This document shows, in pieces, positions 12,110 to 63,904 of a stretch of 64,000 nt of DNA. Location of the stretch: contig JADANN010000375.1 of assembly GCA_018806985.1 (NCBI GenBank), forward strand, positions 2,852,001-2,916,000. Reading direction: 5' to 3'. How positions within the stretch are numbered: position 1 is the stretch's first letter; each line of letters starts with the position of its first letter. Origin of the DNA: Angiostrongylus vasorum (Eukaryota > Nematoda > Chromadorea > Rhabditida > Metastrongylidae). Made by a program: the position numbers and the translations under genes. The notes beneath the pieces were generated by a model. It was not told the origin of the DNA and made no database searches. It worked only from the letters and a program-made list of their open reading frames with translations.

Positions 12110-12390
12110 GGGCGCGTTTGGCGCAGTGGTCGGAGCGCTTTCAATACACATGTCATCGATTCCCACGTCTCTGATTCCCAAAGCCTTCCATCACTTCGGG
12201 TCCGGCAAATTGGTACCAAACTTGGCTGGGAGGATAGCAGCACTGACCCTACGCATCGGTAGCCCACCGCGAGTCATTGTAAAGGTCAGATATGCATCCA
12301 GTCACCTGCAAACGATGCTTAATAAAGTCGAATGTATGGCGCATCCATCGGGGATTAATAAACGCGAAGAACTTTATCCTTTTTTATCCT
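12110..12390 (+). repeat. family A SINE-like repeat
   Basis: GCGCGTTTGGCGCAGTGGTC head, full body and TTTATCCTTTTTTATCC tail. Confidence 0.9.
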
Positions 12391-12804
12391 TAATAATTTG
12401 CAGAAAACTTCGCGCGGTGAAGAACTAGACGTAGTTAAAGACAGCCGTCACACAAAATTGGGCTTAATCGCGCATGTGTTGAATAAGATACCTTTCAATG
12501 GTGATACGTACTCTGCCGTAGCTCGATGCTTTATGTATCAGTGCGGCGTGACCGTTTTTGTGGTCCTTAGCTCTTAACTGAGCTTTTCTAGAGTCAGTTG
12601 CTGATAGAGTAGATTAGTCTTCTCATATGTGTGCCAGCATTTGCCACTGCAGGTTTTTTTTCTTGGTGTTTGGTAGCGGCACTACTTTAGTTGGAGTTAT
12701 TTTTTCTGCTTGTTTTTGTTACATTAAGTGATTTCATTTGATTCAAAATGCTTCAGAAATGTACTGCAGTCAGTAGTTGTGGAGTGAAATTCATTGTAAA
12801 AGGA

Positions 12805-12953
12805 AACGTCTTACGTAACAGAAAAATACGTACTGCTTTATGACAGCGTTAAAACCATGTTTTGTGTCTTCAACCTCGAAAACTTTCAGAGAATAACAGC
12901 GTAAAGCGTTCTTGACAACCCAAGAATCGTTAAAGTCGGTCCTTCTCTATTAT
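12805..12953 (-). CDS. weak candidate exon, unknown gene
   Basis: A minus-strand frame open after GATAATAG reads WVVKNALRCYSLKVFEVEDT and on to IKQYVFFCY, then a GTAAGA donor near 12805. It could be chance: only one frame and one good donor support it. Confidence 0.2.
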
Positions 12954-13164
12954 CCTATGAAATGCGACTCTTATGCTATCAAGATCCGCCTGTAGAAGAA
13001 ACAGTAGGTGCTCTTAAATAAGTGAGTAGCATCGCTTGTTCTACGGTTGTAAGGATTTCTCTACTCAACAGTACCTGCAGAAGGTGTGCCAGTAAATGAT
13101 GCTTGAATGGCCCTTCCCCACTGATTATGTGGACCCCAGCATAATCTTCATTTTTCGGAGATTT

Positions 13165-13462
13165 GCTAGTTAAGCCATAGTGGATCCCTGGAATCCCGAG
13201 ACCGAGCCTGGTCAAGTCTGCCCCAGGTCTTCACCACCACAGGCAGTCGCAGCCCTCGTGGATCAGAGAAAGACTTACCACCATGGGACTTTGATACCAA
13301 GACGGTTGTGGATCCTGGTGTTGGTTTACTCTTAGTTAGGCTTCCTGATGGAAACGCCGGACTCCTTCTCAGCTTGGGAGACTCTGCCGGGTGATGAATC
13401 GTCCGCTTTACATCGCAGTCCGCCACCCAGGAGCACCTCGCAGCCACGATAAGGCGGTAAAC
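13165..13462 (-). repeat. family C repeat
   Basis: Reverse copy with CAGGTCTTCACCACCACAGG and TTTACTCTTAGTTAGGCTTC. Confidence 0.85.
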
Positions 13463-13862
13463 TGTTGGGAGAGTGCCAGTACATGATTATATCAAATTAG
13501 TAACTAAGTGACCATGAAAGGCTTTTCCCTCTGTTAAAAGCGTTGACCAAACATTTTTAGCAAGAGCGATGTTAGTTTTACGCGACTTGTGTCAAATGGT
13601 GGAATGAGCTCTTTTCTGGCACATTCGGGGTTTCCATTTCGGCTGAAATTCATTCTTTGTCTTCTTAATTCACTTAAAAACGTTTCACTTTCGTGTTTTT
13701 CTTCCTTTTTTTTCGTCTACGTTTCGGGTCAATGTCAGTCAATTCGAGTTGTTCGCATTTCGTCGGCTATCCGCCACGAGATCTCGTTCTGACCTGCCGA
13801 CGATGTTAAATGCAATCGACGTCGATTCGATCACAGGTTTTTATCCTCCTAAAATCATCCCT

Positions 13863-13893
13863 TCATTCATTCATTCATTCATTCATTCATTCA
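13863..13893 (+). repeat. (ATTC)n microsatellite
   Basis: Eight to nine tandem ATTC tetramers. Confidence 0.95.
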
Positions 13894-14317
13894 CTTTCTC
13901 ATTCATCCGTTGATTAATTCATTGTGAAACCGTACTCTTTCCTTCATTAGTTCTGTATCTGTTTTTTCTCCACTTCTTGGCTGCTACAGGTTTTCATCCT
14001 CCTGAAATCATAAAATCACAGTTTGTTCTCCATTAGTTCTGTGTCCACTTCTTTCCACTCCTTGTTTTCCAATCAAGCCTTCCGCTTTTTTTTTGTTTTC
14101 ATTTGAACGGTTGATTGGATCCTACGCGGCCAAAGGAGATACTGTACTTTTATGCGGACCGAATTGATCTCGTTCACTTTTTTTTCCTTACTTTTCTTTT
14201 TGGTTTATAAACTTTTTTAATTTTTGGGATGAAGTTTTCTTCTCAAGCAGAAATTGTTTATGCTTTCATAAAATGATACAATCTTCTGGTGGCATTATTT
14301 TTTCGGTTTCACATGAC

Positions 14318-14496
14318 CCATCGTCGCTTCTGCTGTGCGGATCTTCCTTCCGCACTTCCTGCATTCGATTCGTTTTCCTCGCATTCATCGTCCACAATGG
14401 TCCTCGAAGATTTCGCGTGTTCTTTCTGCTGCTGTTTGACTTCTTCTTTTCTATGAATGTCGTTAAATGTTAATCGACTCGATTCTGTCTGCAATC
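14318..14496 (-). CDS. candidate hydrophilic exon, unknown gene
   Basis: Minus-strand acceptor TTATTTCCAG and a possible donor TGG/GTCATG bound a frame rich in Glu, Lys, Gln and Ser (FNDIHRKEEVKQQQKEHAKS, then VDDECEENESNAG). It looks like a disordered or coiled-coil segment. A short frame after GTCGGCAG near 13785 could follow it. Function is not recognisable. Confidence 0.32.
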
Positions 14497-15039
14497 CTGG
14501 AAATAACCGAGCTAAGGCGTTCTCACACGGATTCGAAGAGAGCTGTAGAGAGGCAATCGAATCAACATCTTGCTTTCTAATAGAATGCATTGCTAACCAC
14601 TGCGCTATCCCCTCGCTGCTCTATTTTATGTGTATATATTAGGTTTATATTTTCGAAAAAGTGATCCTGTTCTTTACGTTTTTTTCATTCTTCTTTATCA
14701 TTTCCATTAGCTCTAGTGTCATTACTTCAGCGGGCCCCATTAAAATCTCCATTCGTCCCTGTACATCCTCCGCCAGAGATGAGAAGTATCCACTTTAGTT
14801 TTGCTGTTCCTCACTGTTGCCCACTAGTCTGGCTCATCGGGCTGTGCTACTGAGGACTGGGGAATGATCATGGGTACCTTGCTGTGTTCTCTCGTAGCTG
14901 AGGTGCGGCTTACGTGGAAGCAAGACACGCCTCCCACTTACAATACTTCCTTGTTGCCTGACTAGACCCATGCACACAGTCATCAACCATATGCGACTCT
15001 AATCAGCGGTTCTTCGTCAGTGAAAAGCACATGAAAAAG

Positions 15040-15150
15040 GCTCTGAAGAAGGTGATACTGCCGAAACGTCAGCTGCTGTTGTCGTATGTCGTTTTGTACG
15101 GAAGTAAACGTATGCTGTATAACAACCTAGTGATTGCTGGGAAAGAGAAA
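15040..15150 (+). repeat. solo Penelope-like terminal-repeat fragment
   Basis: About 100 bases nearly identical to the complement of 28750-28640: GGCTCTGAAGAAGGTGATAC, then TGCCGAAACGTCAGCTGCTG and a downstream ATGCTGTATAACAACCT segment. Confidence 0.7.
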
Positions 15151-15555
15151 GCGATGCATTTATAAACTAATGCCAAGGTTAATAGAAGATCAATCCTGGC
15201 GTCATACTCACATGCATACAAATCTTGCGTAACTACTTTTTCAGGGGAAAGGAATATGGGGGTTTGATATAAGTCAATTTGCCATAGCAAGGAACTGGAA
15301 TTTATTCTATCAGTCCACTTCCATCATTTCAGATTAAGTACTTGATCGCTTTTTTTCAAAGCTGTTTTTCATATGTTGGCTTTTTGCATAACTTTAAGCT
15401 TGTCACACTTTTTTTCTGGTTGAAATTTCACTTTACAGCAGTTATTTTGTTATATTTTGTTTAGTCGAGTTGCCAAATGTTAACGATTTCGTTGAAGTCG
15501 TTCTTTTATCTCATCTCCAGCTTTGTCCTCTTAAATGACTATGCTATGTTGAAAG

Positions 15556-15840
15556 GGCGCGTGTGGCGCAGTGGTTGGAGGCGCCACTGCGACACACACG
15601 TGGAGTCGACCCCTGTGCCCACGGCCCAGCAAGCCTTCCAACCCTCCGGGGTCGGCAAATTAGTGCCAGACTTGTCTGGGAGGACAGCAGCACTGACTCG
15701 ATACATCGCTATGCCACAGCGAGTCATTGTAAAGACCAGATATGCATTCAATCACCTCCAACGATAGTTAATGGAGTCGAATGCATGGCGCATCCACAAG
15801 GGATTGATCAACGCCGAGAGCATTATCCTTTATCCTTTAT
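15556..15840 (+). repeat. family A SINE-like repeat, near-consensus copy
   Basis: GCGCGTGTGGCGCAGTGGTT head, box-B-like region, full body and TTATCCTTTATCCTTTATG tail. Confidence 0.92.
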
Positions 15841-16265
15841 GTTGAAAACGTTTATCGATTACTTTATTATTCTTAAGACAATTCAACATCGTGCTCTTAT
15901 TTCTTCATAGTTTAATTTATTCACATCGAATAAAAAGGTGTCAAATTGGAACTCTGAAAAATACACTCTCGTTTGTCGAGCTAATGTCGAGCTTTATCCT
16001 TTTTCGGTGTTTTTAAGGAAGTCATTTTTTCTTACGAAATATTTTCTCCTCAGTCATCGATTTTTCAAGCGTTTTGGTCCTTGTTTGTGAGAAAAATAGG
16101 CCTACAACCTATTCGACGATTTCTTCTCTTTCATATTTCTGTCTCAGATATCCTTCAGCTAGGCGTAACGACCTCCATAGGAAATTCGCTTCTTTCCAGA
16201 TTTAAGATTTGTGTCTTATTGTTCGTCTCTGCATCTGTTTGACAGAACTTAATGAATGATTCCAG

Positions 16266-16413
16266 ATGTCCAGTGTGAGCACCGCACCGACCTCACCCAC
16301 AGAGCAGAACACAGTTCAGTACACTCGACTACTTGCTGGTGGTGATGGTGGTGGTGGAAGTGATGGTAACAAATCGGCTAACACTTCAATGTCTTCCGAA
16401 AAGAGTGGAGCTT
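16266..16413 (+). CDS. possible first coding exon of the CCDC85 gene
   Basis: An ATG directly follows TTCCAG, which could be a splice or SL trans-splice acceptor. The frame is open for 49 codons and rich in Ser, Thr and Gly (start MSSVSTAPTSPTEQNTVQYT, then a Gly-rich run). It ends at a GTAGGT donor. The other two frames stop early. The composition fits the disordered N-terminus of a CCDC85 protein. However, the exon ends in phase 1, while the next recognised exon (22252) starts in phase 0, so an unseen exon or another splice site is needed. Confidence 0.42.
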
Positions 16414-16989
16414 GTAGGTTTCTTCAGTGAAATTCGACACTTTAGAGAATTGCATTAGTTTTGAAAAGATCTGTGTAAAAACGCTAAAATGCATTCTGGA
16501 AACCAATGAAAATGCAGGAAGACTGACTTAAATTAAATGAACCGATTAAATAAAATCTGCGAGCCTATTGGAATCTGGCTATGTTAGCGTCTATGTGAAG
16601 TAAATGCTCCTAAAGTTGGTAGAAACCCTGCACAAGCATGGATTTTTTTTTCATTTTTTGTAATTCTATCCAGTAGTTCAGAATTGCGGGGGCGGTAGGT
16701 AAGAATTCTAGAAACAAATCCAACCTTCAGAAAAATTCTCGTAGGAATAGTTTTTATGGTGGTCACCGACTATTTTGAATGACTTCTATTTTGAGATTAT
16801 TACGACGTGTTCTGGTTGAAGCTGAAATCTGTTCAGTTTATCCAATATGCTAATTACCGTCAATATTGCCGTTACTCATTTTGAAAAATGTTTAGTTTTA
16901 TTTTTCGACTGATGAAAGGAAGGGATAAAAAAATCTCTATGTAGGGAACACACAGTTGATTCTAATTATTGATTTTTTAGTAAAGGTAG

Positions 16990-17095
16990 TAGTGAATTAC
17001 CACCGTAACGATGCTGAAATATTCTACAAAACTTGCACCTTGGGGCAGATCGAACAACGATTTCCCTTTACAGGGGGATGGCGTATTACACACTA
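16990..17095. repeat. family B repeat, short subfamily
   Basis: CGATGCTGAAATATTC, ACAAAACTTGCACCTTGGGG, CAGATCGAACAACGATTTCC; shares its variant core with 60722-60812. Confidence 0.5.
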
Positions 17096-18840
17096 CGCTA
17101 CGGAGTTAATAGTATTGTTCGCATTGGACAAATGATTGCAAGATTAGATCTTAACCATACTGCTGTAGTAAATATTAGGCACAGCTTACTTTCTACTTGA
17201 ACTGCTAACTCTGTCTTCTTTTTTCTATTTTCGAGGAAAATCTTCCGAATGAGCGTCGTATTCCACCTATTTCTGGTTATCGTCGAAGGGTAGAGAGGCA
17301 TTGGCGTGAGATTGATTGCTCCGTTCACTATTCATATTCTAACTGATGTTCTTTTCACTTTAACTAGAAAAACCCGCTAGCAATAAATTCTCTTTCTTTC
17401 AAAAAGAGTGAAGTCCTAAAAGAAAGCGTTATGTCTCAAAAAAACCCTATTTTTAACCCACAACAGAAATCTTGCTATCATTACGGGCTTGTGATCAATC
17501 AGGGCTAGGGAAACAAATTCGGTATGTGTGAGGCAAAGTAATTTCCCTTATAAAAATGCCACTATCTTTGAAATTTCTCTGAAATAAGTCATGTTTTTTG
17601 GTTTCCAAATGGTGAAACCTGGGAGTGAAGCATTATAGAATAACGTGCTAAATTTAGCACGTAAATGATTTTACGCATTGGTGCCGATGCGTTTTCCTTC
17701 TCATTTTCATATTTTTTAAGCAAAGAGTTCATTTGCTGTACTTTTTGTACCCAGTCGATTATCCAACTAAAACTATTTTGCATAATCAATATGTTACAAA
17801 ATCCTTTTCTTGGATGGATTTTTCATTGTGCACTCGGGGAAAAAGTTGGTCCTAGTCGTGGTACATATCAAAGAAAGTGAAACTTAAAAAAGAGCAAAAA
17901 TTTGGATGATCATTAGCTTCGGTACTGATGAAAAAGCATGCTCTGAAGCTCACGAATGAAGGTGTTTTTTAAGAAAAAATTTACGAAAATTTCTCAGTTG
18001 CTTTTTTCTAAAGAGAAAATTAAAGCAGTAAAAAAGCGTTTCGTTGGTCAAGGCCTTTGAGCTCTTGGCACACGTGGTTTTTGTCCGCTGGTTGGCGTTA
18101 ACGATGGTTTTATGGCCTCACCGCCTATCTAACGTTTCAGCTAAACAGAGAGTAATGTGGGAATGTCGGATTATAGGGACTCGAATACAGTACTCTGTTT
18201 CACTCTTCTGCATTGTGGGGTTCGAATAATGCAGTGTTGTCTCAGGTTTTAATCTCTCGTAATTAGTACGTTCTTGTGTTGCCATATTTTTTGCTGAATC
18301 CAGCAATCATAAGTGCAAGCAAAATCGTATTCCTTGTTTGAGAGGAGATATGCTTCATATGCATTGCCTGCTTTAAGTCTTTAAAGTGGCACATCTCTTC
18401 TTGACAAATGGTTGATTTTGCGTCCGTCCTTGAGGGAAGAACTAACCATCGCGTACCACCGTTTTTGACTGCAGTGGAGCAATTTGTGTTCAAAGATGTT
18501 GTACGATACAAGCGTGGTTATTAGTTCGATCACAATCGGGGTCAACCAACCCTTTCATTCCTTCAAAGCTGAAAAAATCGGTATTAGAGTTTTCTGGGAA
18601 GGGACGCTTTCGATCTACAATGGCTGGAAGCTGCACGTGGTGAAGACCTGAATAGGAGAGCCGCCCCAGCAGGGAGAGTCAACTCTATACCAGCATCTAA
18701 CGACACTCATGTGGAAAATGGTGTTCTTTCGTAGCAGCGGAACCCTACACGAAAATCTGAAGGCTTTCTGATGGTTGAAGGTTGCAAAACAACGAACTGG
18801 ATGAACATAGTGCTGAGACCTAGACAATGATGGTCCCATT
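16990..18840. other. intron or spacer, no confirmed exon
   Basis: Contains a family B piece. The minus-strand frames at 18511-18118 (for example EEMCHFKDLKQAMHMKHISS) look like worn retroelement coding sequence but could not be assigned. Confidence 0.4.
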
Positions 18841-20914
18841 GATGGATGTGCGGGCTACAGCACAATTTTTCCACTCGTTTCTGTGCAACGCTAGCGTAGT
18901 CCATGATAGTGGGTCTAAATATGGTGAAGTTAGCGGCGCCGTTCCGTAGTCTTGAAATCGTTCCCATTTTGGGAATGAAGATGACTGACGTTAGCCACGA
19001 AAACGTCAGCCTGTTTTGGGTGATCTTCCAAGAGGACGGCTGGATTCGTTTGGAGTCCACTCCAATGTCTTTTTCGTTCACATTTCATCCATTCTTCTTA
19101 TTACCGGCCCATCTATGTTTCGCTAATTATGTATATTTTCCTATATACCTAAGATGGGAGAGGTTTCAAAGATCTCAGCTACGCATTGCGGCTAGACGTT
19201 GTGAGTGGCGGTCAAATCTCGGAAGATATCGTTCAACTGGTGTGTGGGTGGAACGCAGAGTTCTTGACGTAGTTAAAGTAACAACCCACGTCCCTCGCTG
19301 CGCAGCAGAGCGATGGGAGAACCTTTCACTTGTAAGGGTCAGTGTGGAGTTTTGGGTCGCTTAATTAGTCGGTTGGTTCTTTGAGAGGCTCAAATCCGAC
19401 CCGTGTTTCTGTCCTTTCATCTGTCTAATTCTTTCCTTCATTTTTTTTCCACATCCATTTAACGTCTACGGTACAAGTAGGGAGGTGGTTTCTGTAATCG
19501 GAGAAGCATCCAGTTCGTTTTGTTAGCTTTTTTTCGCCATGGGTTTTTTTTCACCATGGATTCTTCATGGAATGGGTCTTCGTCCTATTGATATGCAATC
19601 CAATCCTTTTTCCCAGTTCGTTAACTCATTCAGCATCGTCTCTTCTTCGTTGGCACTTCCTCAAAAGGTGACGATGTCATCTGCTACGCTAAGATTTAAT
19701 AGGAATTTTCCATCAATACGTATGTTCTTTTCGTCCCAGTCGAGTGACTTCATTATCCACTTCAGTGCGGTAGTAAACAGCTTTGAGGGATATTTTGTCG
19801 CCTTGTCGAATTCCTTTTTCTATGGGTATGGTAAGGAGTCAATGCGAAAACTATTTTTGTGTGCAGTTCCGATAACGGTTAGCTAGTGTTCGTATATAGG
19901 ACGGGTCCACACCTTGGTCAACAAATGATGATGGGAATTCGTTCGTCTGGACGCTGTAAAATGCTTTTCCGTTGTCGATACGCCCTAGGACAAGAGGCAG
20001 ATGGCACTTTTGACAGGCTTCTAACACCGATGACACGGTTTTGATGTCGTATACGCGGCAGAATCTCTGTCTGAATTATGCTTGCTCAGTTGGTTGTGCC
20101 TCTTTGATATGTGCAAAGGTATGGTTTTCATGAACGTATACAGTGCCCTTAACAACCATATCTGATGATAGTTATGAGCGATTCTTCGGTCAGTGTTTTT
20201 TGGCAGGACGACCGTGGAGGACGTTCTCCACCAGTCTGGGATTTTCTCCTTTTAAGATAAGATGTCCTATGGCTTGCGAGAAGTGCATGTAATTTATCAC
20301 TCCAGCTTTAAGGAAATCTGCGTTGATATTATCGCCTATTAGAACTTCATGCTTTCTATCGCAAGTCGAACTTCAGAGGGTAGAATCCCGTGCCGTTTTC
20401 ACGGTCGGGCATTCCAGGGTCCGAGACGGTGATTGTGGACCGGAAAAGATTGGTATAGAACCTTTCCCTTATAAATTCCATTTCATGGCCGAATGTAGTG
20501 ATAGTCCGAACTTCGTTCATCAAGGCGGATAGCGGAGCATTATAATCACAACGACCTCGACGGCACTTCTTCGTACTAGATCGTTTTTTGAGCAACTACC
20601 AACAACTTTTTTTTTGCCTAGACCGATATAAATCATTCTGAAAAGGACATTTAGGAAAAGGACTTCTACAGGTGGCATTTATTGTCAACCGTTTTATATG
20701 TGTTGCTCTAATATCAAGCTTCAATCTCCCTCTTCTCGAGCAGCTCCTTAGTGATAATGATGATGCGATCTGGATATCTAGCAACTGAAGCGAGTTCAGC
20801 ACAAATTTTAAGTCCTTCGATAAGCAGCTTGTAGTCTTCTGTCGGCTTTCCCTTTATCTACCATTCATATGAGAAGAGGGTTTTTATTGAGATTATCCTC
20901 GTAATACGTGACTT

Positions 20915-20977
20915 GTTTCGTTTTTCTTAGACAATGACAGTAGTCGTTTCGTTTTTTCTTAGACAATGACAGTAGTC
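20915..20977 (-). repeat. tandem duplication inside LINE fossil
   Basis: Two 31-32 base copies of GTTTCGTTTTT(T)CTTAGACA...GTAGTC differ by one T. Recent duplication. Confidence 0.9.
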
Positions 20978-21491
20978 CTTTTTCCAGCTTGTGGCTGAAT
21001 CGAATCCTTTCACCGAGAACGCGGTGATCAGATCCTGAACAGAATCCAGATGCCACTCAGATGTCAGAGATGAACCATTTTATGTTCATGAAAATATGTT
21101 TGTTCTCCGTATGACTCTTAACGTTAGGAGTCTCCCATGGATGAGACATGCTGTGGACAGGAGTTTGCGGTTTCCACCCTGATTTTGTTGTCTTATTCCG
21201 AATTTACATATGCTCTCCTCATTTTCGTTAGGTATTTGTAACCTGGCTTGATATTTCTAACAACAAATTTATAGAACCACTTTTCTTTGCGGGTTACTAC
21301 AGAAGGCGTGAAATTCTGTCTTATCTGGTTGTACAAGTTGGTGAGTACCAAATGGTGATGCTTTCTTTTGATGCGGCGGTTAGAGACAAATAGTGGTCAA
21401 GCGCTGTGGTAATATTTTGTATTAAGTGAATAGGTGGGAAATAGATGGGTGTACGACGAAGTCAACGTCTCCGACACTTCGTAAAGGAAAT

Positions 21492-21622
21492 TTCCCTCAA
21501 CGACTGGCAAGTGTGACGTTATCTAAGTAGTGACTGTCGGCTCTAGGTTTATAGCTTCCCTGAACGAATGGCAAGTGTGGCGTCATCTAAATAGCGAGTG
21601 TCGCTCCTCCTAGGTTTATAGC
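21492..21622 (-). repeat. tandem duplication upstream of LINE fossil
   Basis: Two copies of 64 and 67 bases starting TTCCCT(C/G)AACGA and ending AGGTTTATAGC. Confidence 0.85.
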
Positions 21623-21839
21623 TTGTAGGCTGACTACACGGAATTTGACGCGACCAGCTACCATAAGAACAACGTGAAGATCGCTGTCTGAAGAGAATGG
21701 AAGCAGACTCCCATGGAGTTTTGCGGGGGTGCTCGTTTTGTTCCTTTCCAGTGATGTCCTCTCCAACCCTGGATTTGATCGTCTGAGGAGAAATGGGGCT
21801 GGACTCAGCGAATATGGTTCTCTGGAATCTCGTTGTCGG

Positions 21840-22090
21840 CCTTCCCGAAGGCTTCTTCAGGTCTTCACCACCACGGGCGGTTTCCGGCCATCTTGAATCA
21901 GAGGGATATTGACGGCTAGTTTTATACCAAGACGGGGTGACTCCTGGTATAGGTTCACTATTAGATTTGCTTCCCAGGGGCTTCCCTTCTCAGCTTCGGA
22001 GACCCTGCTGGGGTCATTAACCTCATGCTGTGTATGAGAGCCCGACAGTCAGGTACACCTCCCAGCCACGATGAGGCGGCAAACCTTTTA
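21840..22090 (-). repeat. family C repeat
   Basis: Reverse copy with CAGGTCTTCACCACCACGGG, GATGAGGCGGCAAACC. Sits upstream of the RTE fossil in the same orientation. Confidence 0.8.
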
Positions 22091-22251
22091 AAGTATCGAG
22101 TCGTATAAATTGAAAAAAAATTAAAATTCCTCTTGAAGCCTACTTGTATATTCTTGCTGAAATCATAGCGCACATGGCAAAGCAGTTTACGGTTACGGCG
22201 TGGCGTCATTTACTGACAACATTTGCGAAGAATTCTCATAGTGGATTCCAG

Positions 22252-34516
<12,265 letters not shown>

Positions 34517-34989
34517 ATTGAATATTATATGACTATTATGTTTATATGTAAATATAACTGTTGAGTAATAACAACGGAAATCTCTATCGAGTTTTTTTCC
34601 TATGGATTCTAATCTATCCTGGATTCAAAATCACCATGTACTACCGTGTTTTCTCAAGCGTTGTACTCACATGACCTCATCAACTTTGCGAAAGAACTGC
34701 ATTTTCAATTCGCAAGTGGCTTCTATTTTGTATGTCTTCGATTGTTCATGAAGAAGTTTTTTGTTATCTGGTACCATTCTAGATGGTAGTTCTGGAAACA
34801 AGTTGACATGGAGTTTTCTTAGTTAAATAAAAGAAATCGTTACAAAATATGATCGATGAACAGAACTGATTAGCCATCATAATTGACATGTTCCCTATCA
34901 TATCTGCAGAAGCACAAGTCTAGTGTGTCTAACAAAGAGCAACAGCATGCATTGATATCAATGCGTCTTCTTTTCTATTGTTCATCCAG

Positions 34990-35168
34990 CCGCAAGGGAT
35001 TTGTCTGCTATACTTTTTTGTGATCAATCCAACTTATCCTACCATGAAAGCCCATCCAGTGCAGATGTTGTGCCATACGTGGTCAGTAAAAAGCTGCTCG
35101 CTATAATTAACGATTTTCGAAAAGCCCTTTCTTTTGGACGAATTTTTTCAATGCAAGCGAAGAATTAG
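34990..35168 (+). CDS. candidate alternative 3' exon of the CCDC85 gene
   Basis: Acceptor TTCATCCAG is followed by a 58-codon open frame (two leading bases, phase 1) reading ARDLSAILFCDQSNLSYHES and on to a TAG. If 34469-34498 is spliced at GTATCA, the phases match exactly. AATAAA lies at 35692-35697. No homology is recognised. Confidence 0.35.
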
Positions 35169-35339
35169 GCGTCTTTGCCTATGGTAATTCCACTAGCGAA
35201 ACGGTCAATCAAGCAGTGTGTTTCTCTCCCAAAGTGGTTGGCAACCGGACAACAGAGAACCCAGGTTATTTTTACTACTTTTAGCTTCCAGAGTTCAATT
35301 CAAATTTAAAAAGCTTCCAAGAGTGGCAGCTGTTAAAGT

Positions 35340-35560
35340 GGAGCGGTAAGCTTAACGATTAAAGATACCGTGCAACACATGCATTATATACATTGGTTCA
35401 ACCGCCTTTAGGCTAAGCTCTCATACCTCCGACGTTGGCAAACTGGTACCAGATTTCTTTGGGTAAACCTACCTCCGATCCATGAAAGTCGACGATCGCA
35501 TGAGCTCGCATTAGCAGAGTTATCCCAGGATTCTAGGGAGGATAAAGTGAAACAGAATCT
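35340..35560 (+). repeat. family A repeat, worn
   Basis: CGTTGGCAAACTGGTACCAG and a tRNA-like head with TTGGTTCAACCGC. Confidence 0.55.
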
Positions 35561-35893
35561 AACAAAACTCTTAGAAAAAAAATTCTCAAGTATTAACCAT
35601 ACCAACAAGCAAACCCGAGAACGGTAGTAACACAATGGACCGAATGAAACACATCACGCGATTCTCGGAATATGTGAAGGCGGGTCATGACAATAAATAA
35701 ATTCCTGAGATAAAACTGTCAACAATAAGATCCAAAATATCGACAAACGCTATGAAATAGACAGTTATTGGCATATAGAAATAACAGCCACAGTCGAGCT
35801 TTCTTTTCGACATTTCTTTCGTGATATTTCTCGTGCTTCGATTTCCAAAAACACGATTTTCATCTTTTTATCAAAGATAAAAGATTACAAGGA

Positions 35894-36128
35894 CCGCATG
35901 TAGCGCAGCGATCGGAGGCGCCCTACAATACCCATGGGATTGATCCCCCCGCCCAACGCTAACGAAGCCCTCCGTGGTTCCGCGGTGGGCAATTTGGTAC
36001 CAGACTCCTTTGGGAGGGAAGCAGCACCGGCTCGATACATCGATAAGCCACCATCAAATGCTTAATGAAGTCGAATGCATGGCACGTCCCTCGTGGCAGG
36101 AATTGATGGATGCCGAGAGCTTTCTTTA
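35894..36128 (+). repeat. family A repeat
   Basis: GCATGTAGCGCAGCGATCGG head, GGGATTGATCCCCCC box B, body with an internal deletion. Confidence 0.85.
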
Positions 36129-37608
36129 AAGAATTACAAATGCCGGACTTAGTCTTAGAAATTTAGCTTCAGAACTTAGTACTGTTGCTATCCCATTTTC
36201 GATTGTAGTAGTGCAAGTACCAATACTAACTTGATGTAACCACTTTTTTCCCATCACTCGATCTTCTCGCATCCTAATTCCAAACGATGCGCGTATTTGC
36301 AGACTTGCTAATCTTCCATAGGTGTCAAAATATGTACATAAATACTAAAGTAATATAACTTTAATTTGCAGGCGTAATTTCATACAAAGTAAAGATAAGA
36401 AGGTTTGACTTTCAAACCAACAGGGGACAATAGAGGGTTGAGTCGCCAGGGCGACTATCACAATCATAAGATGAACAGATGCCATTGTATGGCAGCCAAA
36501 TATAAAAGAAAGATGGAACGATTGTCGATAATCTGGTTTGAATTCAATCGGGAAGACAACTATGGCATCTGATATGAATAGAAAAGATTGACTAAAGCTC
36601 GTCAATAGTTCAAAATGAGATGGAAACAATCGAGACATAGTGATGGCAAGAGACTATTAGTCAAGTATAAACACAACAGTGCTTATACAACGACGTCTAC
36701 GTATCACTAGGAGCTCGTTTATAGTTAATCGTACGCTAACACCTCAAGCAACTGCAAGCTGTCACAAAAGAGCCGCACGCGACGTCGTGTGCCGCGCACT
36801 TTTTACACGTTGACGGCGATGACCATATGGCTGACTAAACGAAAACTTAACAAAAGAGCCGCAACGTCTCAATTTTCATAATTTCTGACTTCCGTGTGAG
36901 ATGCTGAAGGATCTAAAACTCCGAAAATAGCGCAATGTTTGGCGCAAGCTCTGCTTTGTGACACTTTACAAATCTGAGCATATCGCTCATGATGATGTAA
37001 AGACAAGAATGACGAGATTGGCGAGAAGCTTCTAGCTACAGTCATAAACAAAATTATTTAAGTAAACGAGGCTGTCACCGAAAACAAAGAATGTTGAGAA
37101 ACCATCATCATTATGCAGGGAACAGGAATGTACTATTGGACATCAGCTTTGACTAGCACATAGACATCACGCAGAAATCGACAATAAAGACGAAAGAGAA
37201 AGAAAAATGACTAGCACGAGAACGAATAATACTCTATAGAAAACATACTGAATATACATCTACTAAAAAGACGAAAACGTTGATTGGGCGTGGTCATGGC
37301 CAATAAGGCGCGCATAGGAAATATGCTAATCAATACATAACATCAGAAGATTGCACACGCACGTATGAGGCAAGTAGTATAAACGGGAATACTCGAGTAA
37401 GAACGAAAACGAATACAGATCTTATCAGATCAGTTGATTTGGCCTTATCAGGTAGCGGGCAGGAGATTCTGCATTACTATGTATGTGCTGATGGGAAGTG
37501 CGTCGAAATGAATCACCTACGGATCCACGACGAAAAGCTGCACGACCAGTTACAGACCAGATGCCGATAAAGCACGGTAAGCTGATCAAGAGTTTTCTGA
37601 GAATGTTT

Positions 37609-63904
<26,296 letters not shown>

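Larger units (their letters stand above)
18840..21640 (-). mobile_element. degraded RTE-type LINE (endonuclease to reverse transcriptase)
   Basis: Minus-strand frames, broken by many stops and shifts, follow the RTE order: endonuclease end SGFCSGSDHRVLGERIRFSH (near 21040), finger region, reverse-transcriptase core DPSYIRTLANRYRNCT and RIDNGKAFYSVQTNE (20030-19851), and the C-terminal AKHRWAG region near 19130. Clearly a dead copy. It contains two local tandem duplications. Confidence 0.75.
35169..37608. other. spacer between convergent genes
   Basis: Two family A repeats, an AATAAA at 35692-35697 and otherwise AT-rich sequence with no supported exon. Confidence 0.55.
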
